Source: Ralstonia sp. UBA689 (lineage in GTDB: Bacteria > Pseudomonadota > Gammaproteobacteria > Burkholderiales > Burkholderiaceae). Taken from it: a stretch of 64,000 bases of DNA. Positions 34,391 to 42,520 of the stretch are shown here, one piece after another. The stretch covers positions 62,001 through 126,000 of the forward strand of contig NZ_DBMV01000011.1 of NCBI RefSeq assembly GCF_002298975.1, written 5' to 3'. A program made the translations under genes and the position numbers. Numbering within the stretch: position 1 is the first letter of the stretch; every line of letters begins with the position of its first letter. Below the pieces are notes generated by a model that ran no database searches, was not told the DNA's origin, and worked only from the letters and a program-made list of their open reading frames with translations.

Positions 34391-36436
34391 ATGACCACAC
34401 CTTCCGCGCCCTACCCCCACCTGCTCAGCCCCCTCGACCTCGGCTTCACCACGCTCAAGAACCGCGTGCTGATGGGGTCGATGCATACCGGGCTGGAAGA
34501 CGGCAACCACTTCGACCGCCTGGCCGCCTACTTTGCCGAGCGCGCCCGGGGCGACGTCGGCCTGATGGTCACGGGCGGCTTCGCGCCCAACATTGCCGGA
34601 TGGACCAAGCCGTTTGCCGGGCGCCTGGCCACGCATGGTGCAGCGCGCCGTCACCGCGCCGTGACCGACGCCGTGCATCAGGAAGGCGGCAAGATCGCGC
34701 TGCAGATCCTGCACACCGGCCGCTATGGCTATCACCCGTTTGCCGTGGCGCCCGCCGCACTGCGCTCGCCCATCAGCCCGTTCACGCCGCGCGAGCTGTC
34801 CGCGCGAGGCATCGAGCGGCAGATCCGAGCCTTCGTGCGCTGCGCCCAACTGGCCCGCGAAGCCGGCTACGACGGCGTCGAGATCATGGGCTCCGAGGGC
34901 TACTTCATCAACCAGTTCCTCGTCACACATACCAACAAGCGCACCGACGACTGGGGCGGCAGCTATGCGAACCGCATGCGCCTGCCCGTGGAAATCGTCC
35001 AGCGCACGCGCGAGGCGGTCGGCCGCGATTTCATCATCATCTATCGCCTGTCGATGATCGACCTGATCCCGGACGGCAGCTCGTGGGAAGAAGTCGTGCA
35101 GCTTGCCAAGGCCGTGGAGCGCGCCGGCGCCACGATCATCAACACGGGCATCGGCTGGCACGAGGCGCGCATTCCCACCATTGCGACGAGCGTGCCGCGC
35201 GCGGCGTTTGCGTGGGTAACCAAGAAGATGAAGGGCGAGGTGGGTATTCCGCTGGTCACGTCCAACCGCATCAACACGCCGGAGGTGGCCGAGAGCGTGC
35301 TGGCCGATGGCTGCGCCGACATGGTGTCGATGGCACGCCCGCTGCTGGCCGACCCCGATTTCGTGCGCAAGGCCGCGACGAATCGCGCGCAGGACATCAA
35401 CACCTGCATCGCCTGCAACCAGGCGTGCCTGGACCACGCATTCAAGGCCAAGATCGCAAGCTGCCTCGTCAACCCGCGTGCGTGTCACGAGACGGAACTC
35501 GTCATCCGCCAGACGCCAGCCCGCCGACGCTTTGCCGTGGTGGGCGCCGGCCCGGCAGGTTTGTCGGCGTCGATCACACTGGCCGAGCGCGGCCATGCAG
35601 TGGACCTGTTCGACTCGGCGCCGGAACTCGGCGGCCAGTTGAACATGGCCAAGACGATTCCGGGCAAGGAAGAGTTCCACGAGATGTTGCGCTACTTTAC
35701 GCGCCGCGTGGAGTCCACCGGCGTAACGCTGCGCCTGGGTGCGCGCGTCGATGCGCAGCAACTGCTGGCGGGCAAGTACGACGAGGTCATCATCGCCACC
35801 GGCGTGTCGCCGCGCAATCCGAAGATCCCGGGACAGGATCATCCGAGCGTGCTGTCATACATCGACGTGCTGCGCCATCGCAAGCCGGTGGGCAAGCGCG
35901 TGGCGATTGTCGGTGCGGGCGGCATCGGCTTTGACGTGGCGGAGTTTCTGGCGCTGGACGGTCATTCGCCCACACTGGATCTGCAAACGTGGCGCACCGA
36001 ATGGGGTGTCGGCGATCCGACACAGGTGCGCGGCGGTGTGGATGGCGTCCGCGCGCAACCCGAAGCGCCCGCACGCGAGATCACGCTCCTGCAGCGGCGA
36101 GCCGGCAAGCTGGGCGCAAGCCTGGGCAAGACCACCGGCTGGATCCACCGCACCAGCCTGAAAAACATGGGCGTGCGCATGGTGGGCGGCGTCAACTATG
36201 AGCGCATCGGCGATGAAGGCCTGCTGGTGAGCTACGGCGACAAGCGCGAAGCCGCCGAATGGCTGCCGGTCGATTCCATCGTGCTGTGCGCCGGGCAGGA
36301 ACCGTTGCGCGAACTGGTCGAACCGCTGCAAGCCGGCGGCGCCAAGGTGCACGTGATCGGCGGCGCGGACGAAGCGCGTGAACTCGATGCCAAGCGCGCG
36401 ATTGATCAGGGCACACGGCTGGCCGCATCGCTCTGA
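34391..36436 (+). CDS. fadH: 2,4-dienoyl-CoA reductase-type NADH:flavin oxidoreductase
   Basis: 681 residues. The N-terminal Old Yellow Enzyme barrel (LGFTTLKNRVLMGSMHTGLED, GVEIMGSEGYFINQFL) binds FMN; the 4Fe-4S cluster cysteines are C-x2-C-x3-C-x11-C (CIACNQACLDHAFK...SCLVNP). The C-terminal half has FAD and NAD(P) dinucleotide motifs (VVGAGPAGLSASITLAERGH and VAIVGAGGIGFDVAEFLA). Length and order match FadH of E. coli, which reduces 2,4-dienoyl-CoA in the oxidation of unsaturated fatty acids. Starts MTTPSAPYPH; monocistronic. Confidence 0.94.
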   Translation: MTTPSAPYPHLLSPLDLGFTTLKNRVLMGSMHTGLEDGNHFDRLAAYFAERARGDVGLMVTGGFAPNIAGWTKPFAGRLATHGAARRHRAVTDAVHQEGGKIALQILHTGRYGYHPFAVAPAALRSPISPFTPRELSARGIERQIRAFVRCAQLAREAGYDGVEIMGSEGYFINQFLVTHTNKRTDDWGGSYANRMRLPVEIVQRTREAVGRDFIIIYRLSMIDLIPDGSSWEEVVQLAKAVERAGATIINTGIGWHEARIPTIATSVPRAAFAWVTKKMKGEVGIPLVTSNRINTPEVAESVLADGCADMVSMARPLLADPDFVRKAATNRAQDINTCIACNQACLDHAFKAKIASCLVNPRACHETELVIRQTPARRRFAVVGAGPAGLSASITLAERGHAVDLFDSAPELGGQLNMAKTIPGKEEFHEMLRYFTRRVESTGVTLRLGARVDAQQLLAGKYDEVIIATGVSPRNPKIPGQDHPSVLSYIDVLRHRKPVGKRVAIVGAGGIGFDVAEFLALDGHSPTLDLQTWRTEWGVGDPTQVRGGVDGVRAQPEAPAREITLLQRRAGKLGASLGKTTGWIHRTSLKNMGVRMVGGVNYERIGDEGLLVSYGDKREAAEWLPVDSIVLCAGQEPLRELVEPLQAGGAKVHVIGGADEARELDAKRAIDQGTRLAASL

Positions 36437-36458
36437 CGCTGTGATGGTTAGGACGCGT

Positions 36459-36494
36459 GTGGTGTAAAGGATTTGCACCACTCGCCCGCTTTTT
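36459..36494 (+). terminator. Possible terminator after fadH
   Basis: GTGGTG and CACCAC arms (36459-36464, 36476-36481) are followed after eight bases by TTTTT. The short stem and gap make it uncertain. Confidence 0.35.
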
Positions 36495-36605
36495 ACAACG
36501 TCATCTCGCTTCAGGCCGGCCACGAATGGCGCAATGACAACGCCTGACGCAGGCGGCCCGGTTCTTGCGTGAACAGGCGCATCCCGCACATTCACATGAA
36601 CCGGT

Positions 36606-37430
36606 TTGTCCAAGCGCGCTTCCCCTTCTCCTTCCGCCAACGCGGCACCCCTGCCCCACGTCGACCCTGCCCGCACGGCCTTCTTGCTGGATTTTGACGG
36701 CACGCTCGTCGACATCGCACCCCACCCCGATGCCGTGCAGGTATCGGCACCGCTGCGCGAAACGCTGGCAGCCCTGCACACTGCCAGCGGCGGCGCGCTG
36801 GCCGTCATCAGCGGGCGCACGGTGGACGACGTCGAATCGCGGCTCTCTTTGCCCGGCCTCGTGATCGCCGGCGTGCACGGCGCCGAACGCCGCTACGCCG
36901 ACGGCAGCTTCGTCCGAACGGGGTCCGATGCCAACGCTCTCGCCGCGCTCGAACGTGAGCTGCGTGCCGAACTCGCACAACTTTGCAAACGGTCATCCGC
37001 GCAGTTCGCCAACGTGATGCTGGAGAACAAAGGCATCGCCTTCGCGCTGCATTACCGCCATGCGCCGGATGCCGAGAGCGCGGTGCTCGCGTTGGCCGAC
37101 CGCCTCGCACGGCGCCATGCCGACCACGTGCGCCTGCAAGCCGGCAAGATGGTCGTCGAGCTCAAGCCGTGCGGCGCCAGCAAGGGCGACGTGGTGCACG
37201 CGCTGATGACCGAGCCTCCCTTCCTGGGCCGCAACGTGCTGTTCGCGGGCGACGACCTGACCGACGAGAGCGCGTTTTACGCCGTCAATGCACTGGGCGG
37301 CTGGTCGATCAAGGTAGGCACGGGTCCAAGCCAGGCGCGCTGGCGCGTGGACGATCCGGCGGCGCTGCGCGCCTGGCTCGCGGGACTGGTCTGGCTGACC
37401 GGGCATGGGCACAGGGGTGGCGACGCATGA
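36606..37430 (+). CDS. otsB: Trehalose-6-phosphate phosphatase
   Basis: 274 residues. HAD-family motifs: LLDFDGTLVDIAPHPDAV (motif I, catalytic aspartates), VISGRTVDDV (motif II Ser), a Lys in VELKPCGASKG, and GDDLTDESAF (motif IV). It dephosphorylates trehalose-6-phosphate to trehalose. The frame contains no ATG before motif I; a TTG at 36606 is the best start, with a poor ribosome-binding site. Ends in an ATGA overlap with otsA. Confidence 0.93.
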   Translation: MSKRASPSPSANAAPLPHVDPARTAFLLDFDGTLVDIAPHPDAVQVSAPLRETLAALHTASGGALAVISGRTVDDVESRLSLPGLVIAGVHGAERRYADGSFVRTGSDANALAALERELRAELAQLCKRSSAQFANVMLENKGIAFALHYRHAPDAESAVLALADRLARRHADHVRLQAGKMVVELKPCGASKGDVVHALMTEPPFLGRNVLFAGDDLTDESAFYAVNALGGWSIKVGTGPSQARWRVDDPAALRAWLAGLVWLTGHGHRGGDA

Positions 37431-38857
37431 GCCGGCTCATCGTGGTTTCCAATCGCGTTGCGCCCATCACCGAAGGCCAGGGCAGTGCGGGTGGCCTCGC
37501 CGTGGGCGTATTCGACGCGCTGCGCGAGACCGGCGGCATCTGGTTCGGCTGGAGCGGCGAGGTGCTCCCGCAGGCGCCCACCGCATCCACCGAGCCCGCC
37601 ATCGTCGACAAGGGCAACATCACGTACGCCACGGTCGGCTTGAGCCGGCGCGACTATGACCAGTACTACCGCGGCTTCGCCAACGCGACGCTGTGGCCGG
37701 TGTTTCACTACCGCGTTGACCTCGCGCGCTTCCAGCGCCAGGAGTACCACGGCTACCGGCGCGTCAACGCACAGTTCGCGCATCAGCTCAAGGCGCTGGT
37801 GGAGCCCGACGACATCCTCTGGGTGCACGACTACCACCTGGTCCCGTTCGCTGCCGAATGCCGCGCGTTGGGCCTGACCAACCGCATCGGGTTCTTCCTG
37901 CACATTCCGTTTCCGACGCCGGAGATTCTGGCGACGATCCCTCCGCACGAAGACCTGATGCGCGCGCTGTGCGCGTACGACCTGGTCGGCTTCCAGACCG
38001 AAACCGACCGCATTGCCTTCTACGACTACATCGAGCGCGAAGCGCGCGGCTACATCGAGCACAAGGAGCAGAACGGCGCCGTGCACGCCTTTGGCCACAC
38101 GCTGCGCGCCGAGGTCTACCCGATCGGCGTGCATCCGGACGAGATTGCGCAACTTGCGGTGTCGTCGCTGGCGCGGCGCAACCCGTTCGCGCGGCACAGC
38201 TGCGGTCAGCCCAAGCTCATCATGAGCGTGGACCGGCTGGACTATTCCAAGGGCCTACCCGAGCGCTTCCATGCGTTCGAACAATTGCTGGACGATTTTC
38301 CCGACCACCGCCGGCACGTGACCTTCATCCAGATCGCGCCGACCTCGCGCCAGGACGTGCAGAGCTACCAGCAGATCCGCCAGCGGCTGGAGTCGGAATC
38401 CGGCCGCATCAACGGCAAGCATTCGGAGCTGGACTGGACTCCCATCCGCTACATCAACAAGCAATACGAACGGCGCGTGCTGATGGCGCTGTTCCGCAGC
38501 GCGCACATCGGCTACGTGACACCGCTGCGCGATGGCATGAACCTGGTCGCCAAGGAATATGTCGCCGCGCAAGACCCGGAAGACCCCGGCGTGCTGGTGC
38601 TCTCGCGCTTTGCCGGTGCGGCGCGCGAACTGGACGCCGCACTCATCGTCAACCCGTACGACACGCGCGGCATGGCCGAGGCGCTGAACCGCGCATTGAC
38701 GATGCCGCTGGAGGAACGCAAGGCGCGCTACGCCCACATGATGGATCGACTGCGCTCGGCCAATCTCACGGTCTGGCGCGAGCGCTTCGTGGCCGACCTG
38801 CGCAACTCGCCCGCACACTCAGCACGCGGCGTCACATCGGCTGTTACACAAAATTAG
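37427..38857 (+). CDS. otsA: Trehalose-6-phosphate synthase
   Basis: 476 residues from the ATG at 37427 that overlaps the otsB stop. GT20 glycosyltransferase: SNRVAP and GSAGGLAVG near the N-terminus (UDP-glucose loop), WVHDYHL, GFFLHIPFPTPE, MSVDRLDYSKGLPER and LRDGMNLVAKEYVAAQ. It makes trehalose-6-phosphate from UDP-glucose and glucose-6-phosphate. Together with otsB it gives a complete two-gene trehalose pathway for osmotic and desiccation stress. Confidence 0.96.
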   Translation: MSRLIVVSNRVAPITEGQGSAGGLAVGVFDALRETGGIWFGWSGEVLPQAPTASTEPAIVDKGNITYATVGLSRRDYDQYYRGFANATLWPVFHYRVDLARFQRQEYHGYRRVNAQFAHQLKALVEPDDILWVHDYHLVPFAAECRALGLTNRIGFFLHIPFPTPEILATIPPHEDLMRALCAYDLVGFQTETDRIAFYDYIEREARGYIEHKEQNGAVHAFGHTLRAEVYPIGVHPDEIAQLAVSSLARRNPFARHSCGQPKLIMSVDRLDYSKGLPERFHAFEQLLDDFPDHRRHVTFIQIAPTSRQDVQSYQQIRQRLESESGRINGKHSELDWTPIRYINKQYERRVLMALFRSAHIGYVTPLRDGMNLVAKEYVAAQDPEDPGVLVLSRFAGAARELDAALIVNPYDTRGMAEALNRALTMPLEERKARYAHMMDRLRSANLTVWRERFVADLRNSPAHSARGVTSAVTQN

Positions 38858-38862
38858 CTTGC

Positions 38863-38886
38863 TATTAGATAGCGCACTATCTAATA
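38863..38886. promoter_or_regulatory. Candidate OhrR operator at the ohrR start
   Basis: Perfect 10-base arms TATTAGATAG and CTATCTAATA around CGCA. It directly touches the first ohrR ATG. The sequence starting GCTTGCTATTAGATAGCG is closely repeated, in the opposite orientation, upstream of ohr (39404-39433). Position and symmetry fit autorepression by a MarR-family dimer. Confidence 0.75.
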
Positions 38887-39356
38887 TGCCGGGCATGGAT
38901 GCACGCAAGACCGCTCTCTCGCACCCCAACCTGGCCCTGGATCAGCAACTGTGCTTTGCGCTGTACTCGACCATGATCGGGCTCAACAAGGTGTATCGGA
39001 CACTGCTCAAGCCGCTGGGCCTGACGTATCCGCAATACCTTGTGATGCTGGTGCTATGGGAGCGCGACGCGCAGACCGTGTCAGAAATCGGCGATCGTTT
39101 GTTTCTCGATTCCGCCACCCTTACGCCCATGCTGAAGCGGCTGGAGACGGCAGGCCTGATCGAACGTCGGCGCTCGGAGGCGGATGAGCGGCAGGTGATC
39201 ATCTCGCTGTCGGCCGCAGGCAGGCGCCTGGAAGATCGCGCCAAGGACATCCCGACCTGCCTGGGCGCTGCCATGGAATTTGCGCCTGGCGAGCTGGAGG
39301 CACTGCGAACGCAGTTGAATGACATACGCGGCAAGCTCTTCAAGCACGCGGCCTGA
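38886..39356 (+). CDS. ohrR: OhrR-type MarR family organic-hydroperoxide regulator
   Basis: 156 residues (153 if the ATG at 38895 is used; neither has a clear ribosome-binding site). LDQQLCFALYSTMIGLNKVY carries the conserved N-terminal reactive Cys of OhrR (the Cys in QLCFALY), and TYPQYLVMLVLWE matches the Tyr residues that contact it. The winged helix reads SEIGDRLFLDSATLTPMLKRLETAGLI, with the wing RRRSEADERQVIISL. OhrR represses ohr until oxidised by organic hydroperoxide. It lies just upstream of ohr on the same strand and both have the same operator. Confidence 0.93.
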   Translation: MPGMDARKTALSHPNLALDQQLCFALYSTMIGLNKVYRTLLKPLGLTYPQYLVMLVLWERDAQTVSEIGDRLFLDSATLTPMLKRLETAGLIERRRSEADERQVIISLSAAGRRLEDRAKDIPTCLGAAMEFAPGELEALRTQLNDIRGKLFKHAA

Positions 39357-39370
39357 ATTGAACACCCCGG

Positions 39371-39397
39371 CGGATGCCGCAACGCATCCGTTTTTTT
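39371..39397 (+). terminator. Rho-independent terminator of ohrR
   Basis: CGGATGC, loop CGCAAC, GCATCCG, then seven T. This means ohr needs its own promoter. Confidence 0.88.
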
Positions 39398-39403
39398 GAA
39401 TCC

Positions 39404-39433
39404 AATATATTGCACGCAATTTAATAGCAAGCG
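39404..39433. promoter_or_regulatory. Candidate OhrR operator upstream of ohr
   Basis: Read on the minus strand: GCTTGCTATTAAATTGCG followed by TGCAATATATTGG. It aligns with the ohrR operator GCTTGCTATTAGATAGCG and CACTATCTAATATG at about 22 of 28 positions. It contains the small dyad ATTGC-AC-GCAAT. It sits 70-100 bases before the ohr ATG. Confidence 0.7.
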
Positions 39434-39502
39434 ACTTTACTCTCAGTGCATCGGCCCCGACAGCCGCTGCATGTTTTCCCACCCTTCTCAAGGAGAACCG
39501 CC

Positions 39503-39928
39503 ATGTCGATCGAAAACGTCCTCTACCGTGCTCAAGCCAACGTTACCGGTGGCCGTGACGGCCGCGCCATCACCAGCGATGGCCGACTGGATCTGCGTCT
39601 GGCCACGCCCCGTGAACTCGGCGGTGCGGGCGGCGAAGGCACCAACCCTGAACAGTTGTTTGCGGCCGGCTACAGCGCTTGCTTCATCGGCGCGATGAAG
39701 TTCGTGGCCGCACGCGACAAGCTGCGCATGCCCGCAGATGCCAGCGTGCAAGGCAGCGTGGGCATTGGCGGTATCCCGAACGGCTTCGGTATTGAGGTGG
39801 ACCTGGCGATCAGCCTGCCGGGCATGGACCGCGCCGAAGCGCAAACGCTGATCGAGCGCGCCCATATCGTCTGCCCATACTCGAACGCCACGCGCGGCAA
39901 CATCGACGTGCGCCTGAGCCTGGTCTGA
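39503..39928 (+). CDS. ohr: Ohr organic hydroperoxide resistance peroxidase
   Basis: 141 residues from the ATG at 39503 (AAGGAGA upstream). OsmC/Ohr fold with the peroxidatic Cys in FAAGYSACFIGAM and the resolving Cys in AHIVCPYSNATRGNIDV; N-terminal VTGGRDGRAITSDGRLDLRLA is typical. A dithiol peroxidase that reduces organic and lipid hydroperoxides with lipoylated protein. Own promoter, repressed by OhrR. Confidence 0.95.
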   Translation: MSIENVLYRAQANVTGGRDGRAITSDGRLDLRLATPRELGGAGGEGTNPEQLFAAGYSACFIGAMKFVAARDKLRMPADASVQGSVGIGGIPNGFGIEVDLAISLPGMDRAEAQTLIERAHIVCPYSNATRGNIDVRLSLV

Positions 39929-39950
39929 GCGATTGCACGTTGAACAAGAC

Positions 39951-39981
39951 CCCGTCCGCAGTGATGTGCGGCGGGTTTTTT
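39951..39981 (+). terminator. Rho-independent terminator of ohr
   Basis: CCCGTCCGCA pairs with TGCGGCGGG (one bulge), then TTTTTT. It ends just before the convergent Mut7-C gene stops. Confidence 0.8.
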
Positions 39982-39985
39982 GCGT

Positions 39986-40753
39986 TCAAGCGCCCGCGCA
40001 GCCACTGCGCAGGATGCGCTCGACGGCCTCGGGTGCCTCGTCGGCCGGGGGCATGAACATGCCAGCCAGCACGGTGTTCATGCGCGCCCAATGCGAACCC
40101 GGCCAGTAGATGCGTCGGCAGACGTCGCACGTGCTGAACAGGTGCTGCCGCTCGCGCACGCGCGGCGGCACGCTGCCGGCGGCCTCTTCCGCGCTCAGTA
40201 GGCGCAGCGGCGCGTTGCATTTCAGGCAGCGCGAGAACGGCCGTGCCGCATTGGCCAGCCGGTAGCGCGCGACGATCTCGCGCATCTGCGCCCCGGGTTC
40301 CTGCGCGCGGATGAACGCGCCACGACGGATGCCGCGCCGCTTGAGCAATTCACGGTCGCGCGAGAGCACGATCCAGTCTTCGTCCAGGGCCAGCACTTCG
40401 ATGGCGGCGTCGGCGTAATTGTTGTCGTAGGCGGTATCAAAGCCGGCCATGCGCAGCAGGCGCGCGGTAGCGCCCAGATGTGCGTCGCACAGGAAGTGCA
40501 GCGGTGCGTCCGGCAATGTGGGCTCCACCCCGGAGACGGCAACGTGGCCGCGTGTCGGCAGCATGGCCTCCAGCGCCTCGGCACGGCCGTCCAGCATCAC
40601 CCGCCCCACCTCGGTATGCGGCACGCCGAGTGTCTCGATGGCATGCTTGAAGGTGGCGCCTTGTGCCCACGTGCGCGCGGCAGTCCGCCCGCGCAAGGCG
40701 GGCGGCAGAAGCGGCGTCAGGCTGGCATCGAATGTGAAAGCGACGGTCTGCAT
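39986..40753 (-). CDS. Mut7-C RNase domain protein with N-terminal ubiquitin-like domain
   Basis: 255 residues from MQTVAF at 40753 (three residues earlier also possible). Residues ~1-85 look like a ThiS/MoaD-like ubiquitin fold of the Mut7-C-associated type (FTFDASLTPLLPP ... GVPHTEVGRVML). The Mut7-C PIN-like domain follows (LHFLCDAHLGATARLLRMAGFDTAYD and LSRDRELLKRRG) with its acidic residues, and then a zinc ribbon CLKC...CDVC. Believed to be an RNase by family; cellular role unclear. Confidence 0.87.
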   Translation of the reverse strand: MQTVAFTFDASLTPLLPPALRGRTAARTWAQGATFKHAIETLGVPHTEVGRVMLDGRAEALEAMLPTRGHVAVSGVEPTLPDAPLHFLCDAHLGATARLLRMAGFDTAYDNNYADAAIEVLALDEDWIVLSRDRELLKRRGIRRGAFIRAQEPGAQMREIVARYRLANAARPFSRCLKCNAPLRLLSAEEAAGSVPPRVRERQHLFSTCDVCRRIYWPGSHWARMNTVLAGMFMPPADEAPEAVERILRSGCAGA

Positions 40754-40806
40754 GCCTGCCACGATACTCCTAAGGGCCTGTCGGCACCTAAGTCAGCGCG
40801 GAAATG

Positions 40807-40839
40807 AAAAAGCGGCGTGGCTTCAAAAAACCACGCCGC
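40807..40839 (-). terminator. Rho-independent terminator of the small exported repeat protein gene
   Basis: GCGGCGTGG and CCACGCCGC arms with a 10-base loop, followed on the minus strand by TTTTT. It sits 35 bases after the stop at 40874. Confidence 0.85.
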
Positions 40840-40873
40840 AAACAAGGGAGGAGGAAAAAAACTGCTGGACAGC

Positions 40874-41167
40874 TTAAGCGCGCGATGCAGAGCTGTCCTT
40901 CGGATAGCTCGTATCGCCGTTCCACGAGAGGTAGCCGTAGGTGTCGGCTTGGCGATCCGTGCCTTGCGTGTATGGGTCGAACTTGGCGGCAGCGCCCTGG
41001 GTGTAGGGGTCGAAGTGGCCAGCCTGCGTGGCGGACGGGGCGTCGAAATTGGGCTGGACCGAAGCGGCGGCCGGCTGGGCCGACAGCAGTGCGGCGGAAG
41101 CCGATACGGTGGCCACCATGGCCAGAACGGCGCGGCGGGAGAAAGCGGAGAAGAGGCGGGAGTTCAT
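40874..41167 (-). CDS. Small exported protein with FDPYTQG repeats
   Basis: 97 residues. Twin-Arg-free signal peptide (FSRRAVLAMVATVSASAALL ending AAA-S, about residue 36). The mature part carries two copies of FDPYTQG (HFDPYTQGAAAKFDPYTQGT) and a partial third (DTYGYLSW). Acidic-aromatic, probably extended. Followed by a strong terminator, so it is transcribed alone. Function unknown; not a family I recognise. Confidence 0.72.
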   Translation of the reverse strand: MNSRLFSAFSRRAVLAMVATVSASAALLSAQPAAASVQPNFDAPSATQAGHFDPYTQGAAAKFDPYTQGTDRQADTYGYLSWNGDTSYPKDSSASRA

Positions 41168-41263
41168 GATCTGTTCCTTGTTCGTTGCGCTCGTTGTTGC
41201 GCTTGGAGGGCAGAATAGATCGTTGCTCCCGTCTGATAAATGCGACTTTGCAGAAATAACTGT

Positions 41264-42208
41264 TCAGGCGGCGCTAACAATCTGCAGCCGCGGATTTTCC
41301 TTGAGCTGCAGGCACGGATGGTCGGCAAACAGCGTCGCCACCCAGTCCACAAACACCCGCACCTTGGGCGACAGGTGTCGGTTGTGCGGATACACCACCG
41401 ACACAGGCACCGGCTCGGAAATATGATCCGGCAGCACTTCCACCAGCGCGCCCGACATCAGGTGCTCGTACACCAGGAAGCGCGAGGTCTGCAGCAGCCC
41501 CAGGCCATGCAGGCCGCATGCCACTGCCGATTCGGCATCATTGACGGACACCATGCCGCGCACCTTGTGGATCTGCTTCTGCCCATCGATCACGAAATCC
41601 CAGTCCATGCGGCGGCCGTTGCGCGCAGAGAAGTAATTCACCGCCGTGTGGTCCTGCAGGTCTTCCAACGTCTTGGGCGTGCCGCAGCGCGCAAGGTATT
41701 CCGGCGACGCGCAATTGACCATCGATAGTTGGCCGATGCGGCGCGCGACGAGGCTGGAGTCCTGCAACTCGCCACCGCGCACGGCGCAATCCACACCCTC
41801 CTGCACGAGATCGACGGTGCGATCGCTCATGCCGATCTCCAACTGAAGATCGGGGTACGCCTCGTGAAAATCGCGAATGCGCGGCACAAGCAACCGTTTG
41901 CCAATCGACGCAGGCACGTCGATGCGCAAGGTGCCACGTGCGCCCGATGCGCTTTGCGAGAACGCAGCCTCGGTCTCTTCCAGATCGCCGAGCAGACGCA
42001 CACAGCGCTCGTAGTACGCAGCGCCATCGGCGGTGACATTCACGCGGCGCGTGGTCCGGTGCAGCAGGCGCACGCCGAGGTGCGCCTCAAGGCTTTGCAC
42101 CAGGTTCGTCACCGTGGCGCGGGGTAACTGAAGGCTGTCGGCAGCCTTGGTGAAACTGCTGGCCTCCACGACACGCGTGAAAACCTGCATGGCCTGCAAT
42201 CGATCCAT
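41264..42208 (-). CDS. LysR family regulator of the adjacent efflux operon (CeoR/BpeT-like)
   Basis: 314 residues from the ATG at 42208 (AGGAG upstream; earlier in-frame ATG at 42235 falls inside the inverted repeat). N-terminal winged helix (MDRLQAMQVFTRVVEASSFT then AADSLQLPRATVTNLVQSLE) and a LysR substrate-binding domain (LRIDVPASIGKRLLVPRIRDF). Divergent from lipase-like and RND efflux genes exactly as CeoR (B. cenocepacia) and BpeT (B. pseudomallei) are. LysR activators of this group respond to aromatic compounds such as salicylate; inducer here is unknown. Confidence 0.9.
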   Translation of the reverse strand: MDRLQAMQVFTRVVEASSFTKAADSLQLPRATVTNLVQSLEAHLGVRLLHRTTRRVNVTADGAAYYERCVRLLGDLEETEAAFSQSASGARGTLRIDVPASIGKRLLVPRIRDFHEAYPDLQLEIGMSDRTVDLVQEGVDCAVRGGELQDSSLVARRIGQLSMVNCASPEYLARCGTPKTLEDLQDHTAVNYFSARNGRRMDWDFVIDGQKQIHKVRGMVSVNDAESAVACGLHGLGLLQTSRFLVYEHLMSGALVEVLPDHISEPVPVSVVYPHNRHLSPKVRVFVDWVATLFADHPCLQLKENPRLQIVSAA

Positions 42209-42227
42209 CTGCGGCTCCTGAGGGTCG

Positions 42228-42288
42228 GACTCCACGGAGCGTGCGCACTGCCGAGATCAAAACGGCAATGCGTACAACCAGTGGAGTC
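42228..42288. promoter_or_regulatory. 61-base inverted repeat between the LysR gene and the efflux operon
   Basis: Outer arms GACTCCAC (42228-42235) and GTGGAGTC (42281-42288) are perfect. Inner arms GTGCGCACTGCCG (42241-42253) and CGGCAATGCGTAC (42263-42275) differ at two positions. Together 20 of 26 positions pair around the nine-base centre AGATCAAAA. A second small palindrome GGGTGCACCC follows at 42294-42303. It lies 20 bases above the LysR start, about 230 bases from the hydrolase start. The rest of this 285-base gap (42304-42520) has no ORF. Confidence 0.6.
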
Positions 42289-42520
42289 TGAAGGGGTGCA
42301 CCCGGTTGGCGCGATCAGGAAGGCGGCGACTACGGGTTTTCGCAGTGCAACAAGATCGGCCTCGAGCAATGACACTTTGTAGCACAACCGTAAATTTTGA
42401 TTGTTCGGCTGCAACTAATAGTGATGTCTGATTATAGGCATTTATCCGCGTTCGTCTAATCACCATCATTCAGCCCATCGATATCCGGGTTATCCGCAAA
42501 GGTAAGCCCCGCCTGACATC

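Noticed and set aside
34109..35842. A 577-codon minus-strand frame
   Set aside because: Antisense of fadH and the small basic protein; composition is of shadow type and there is no start signal.
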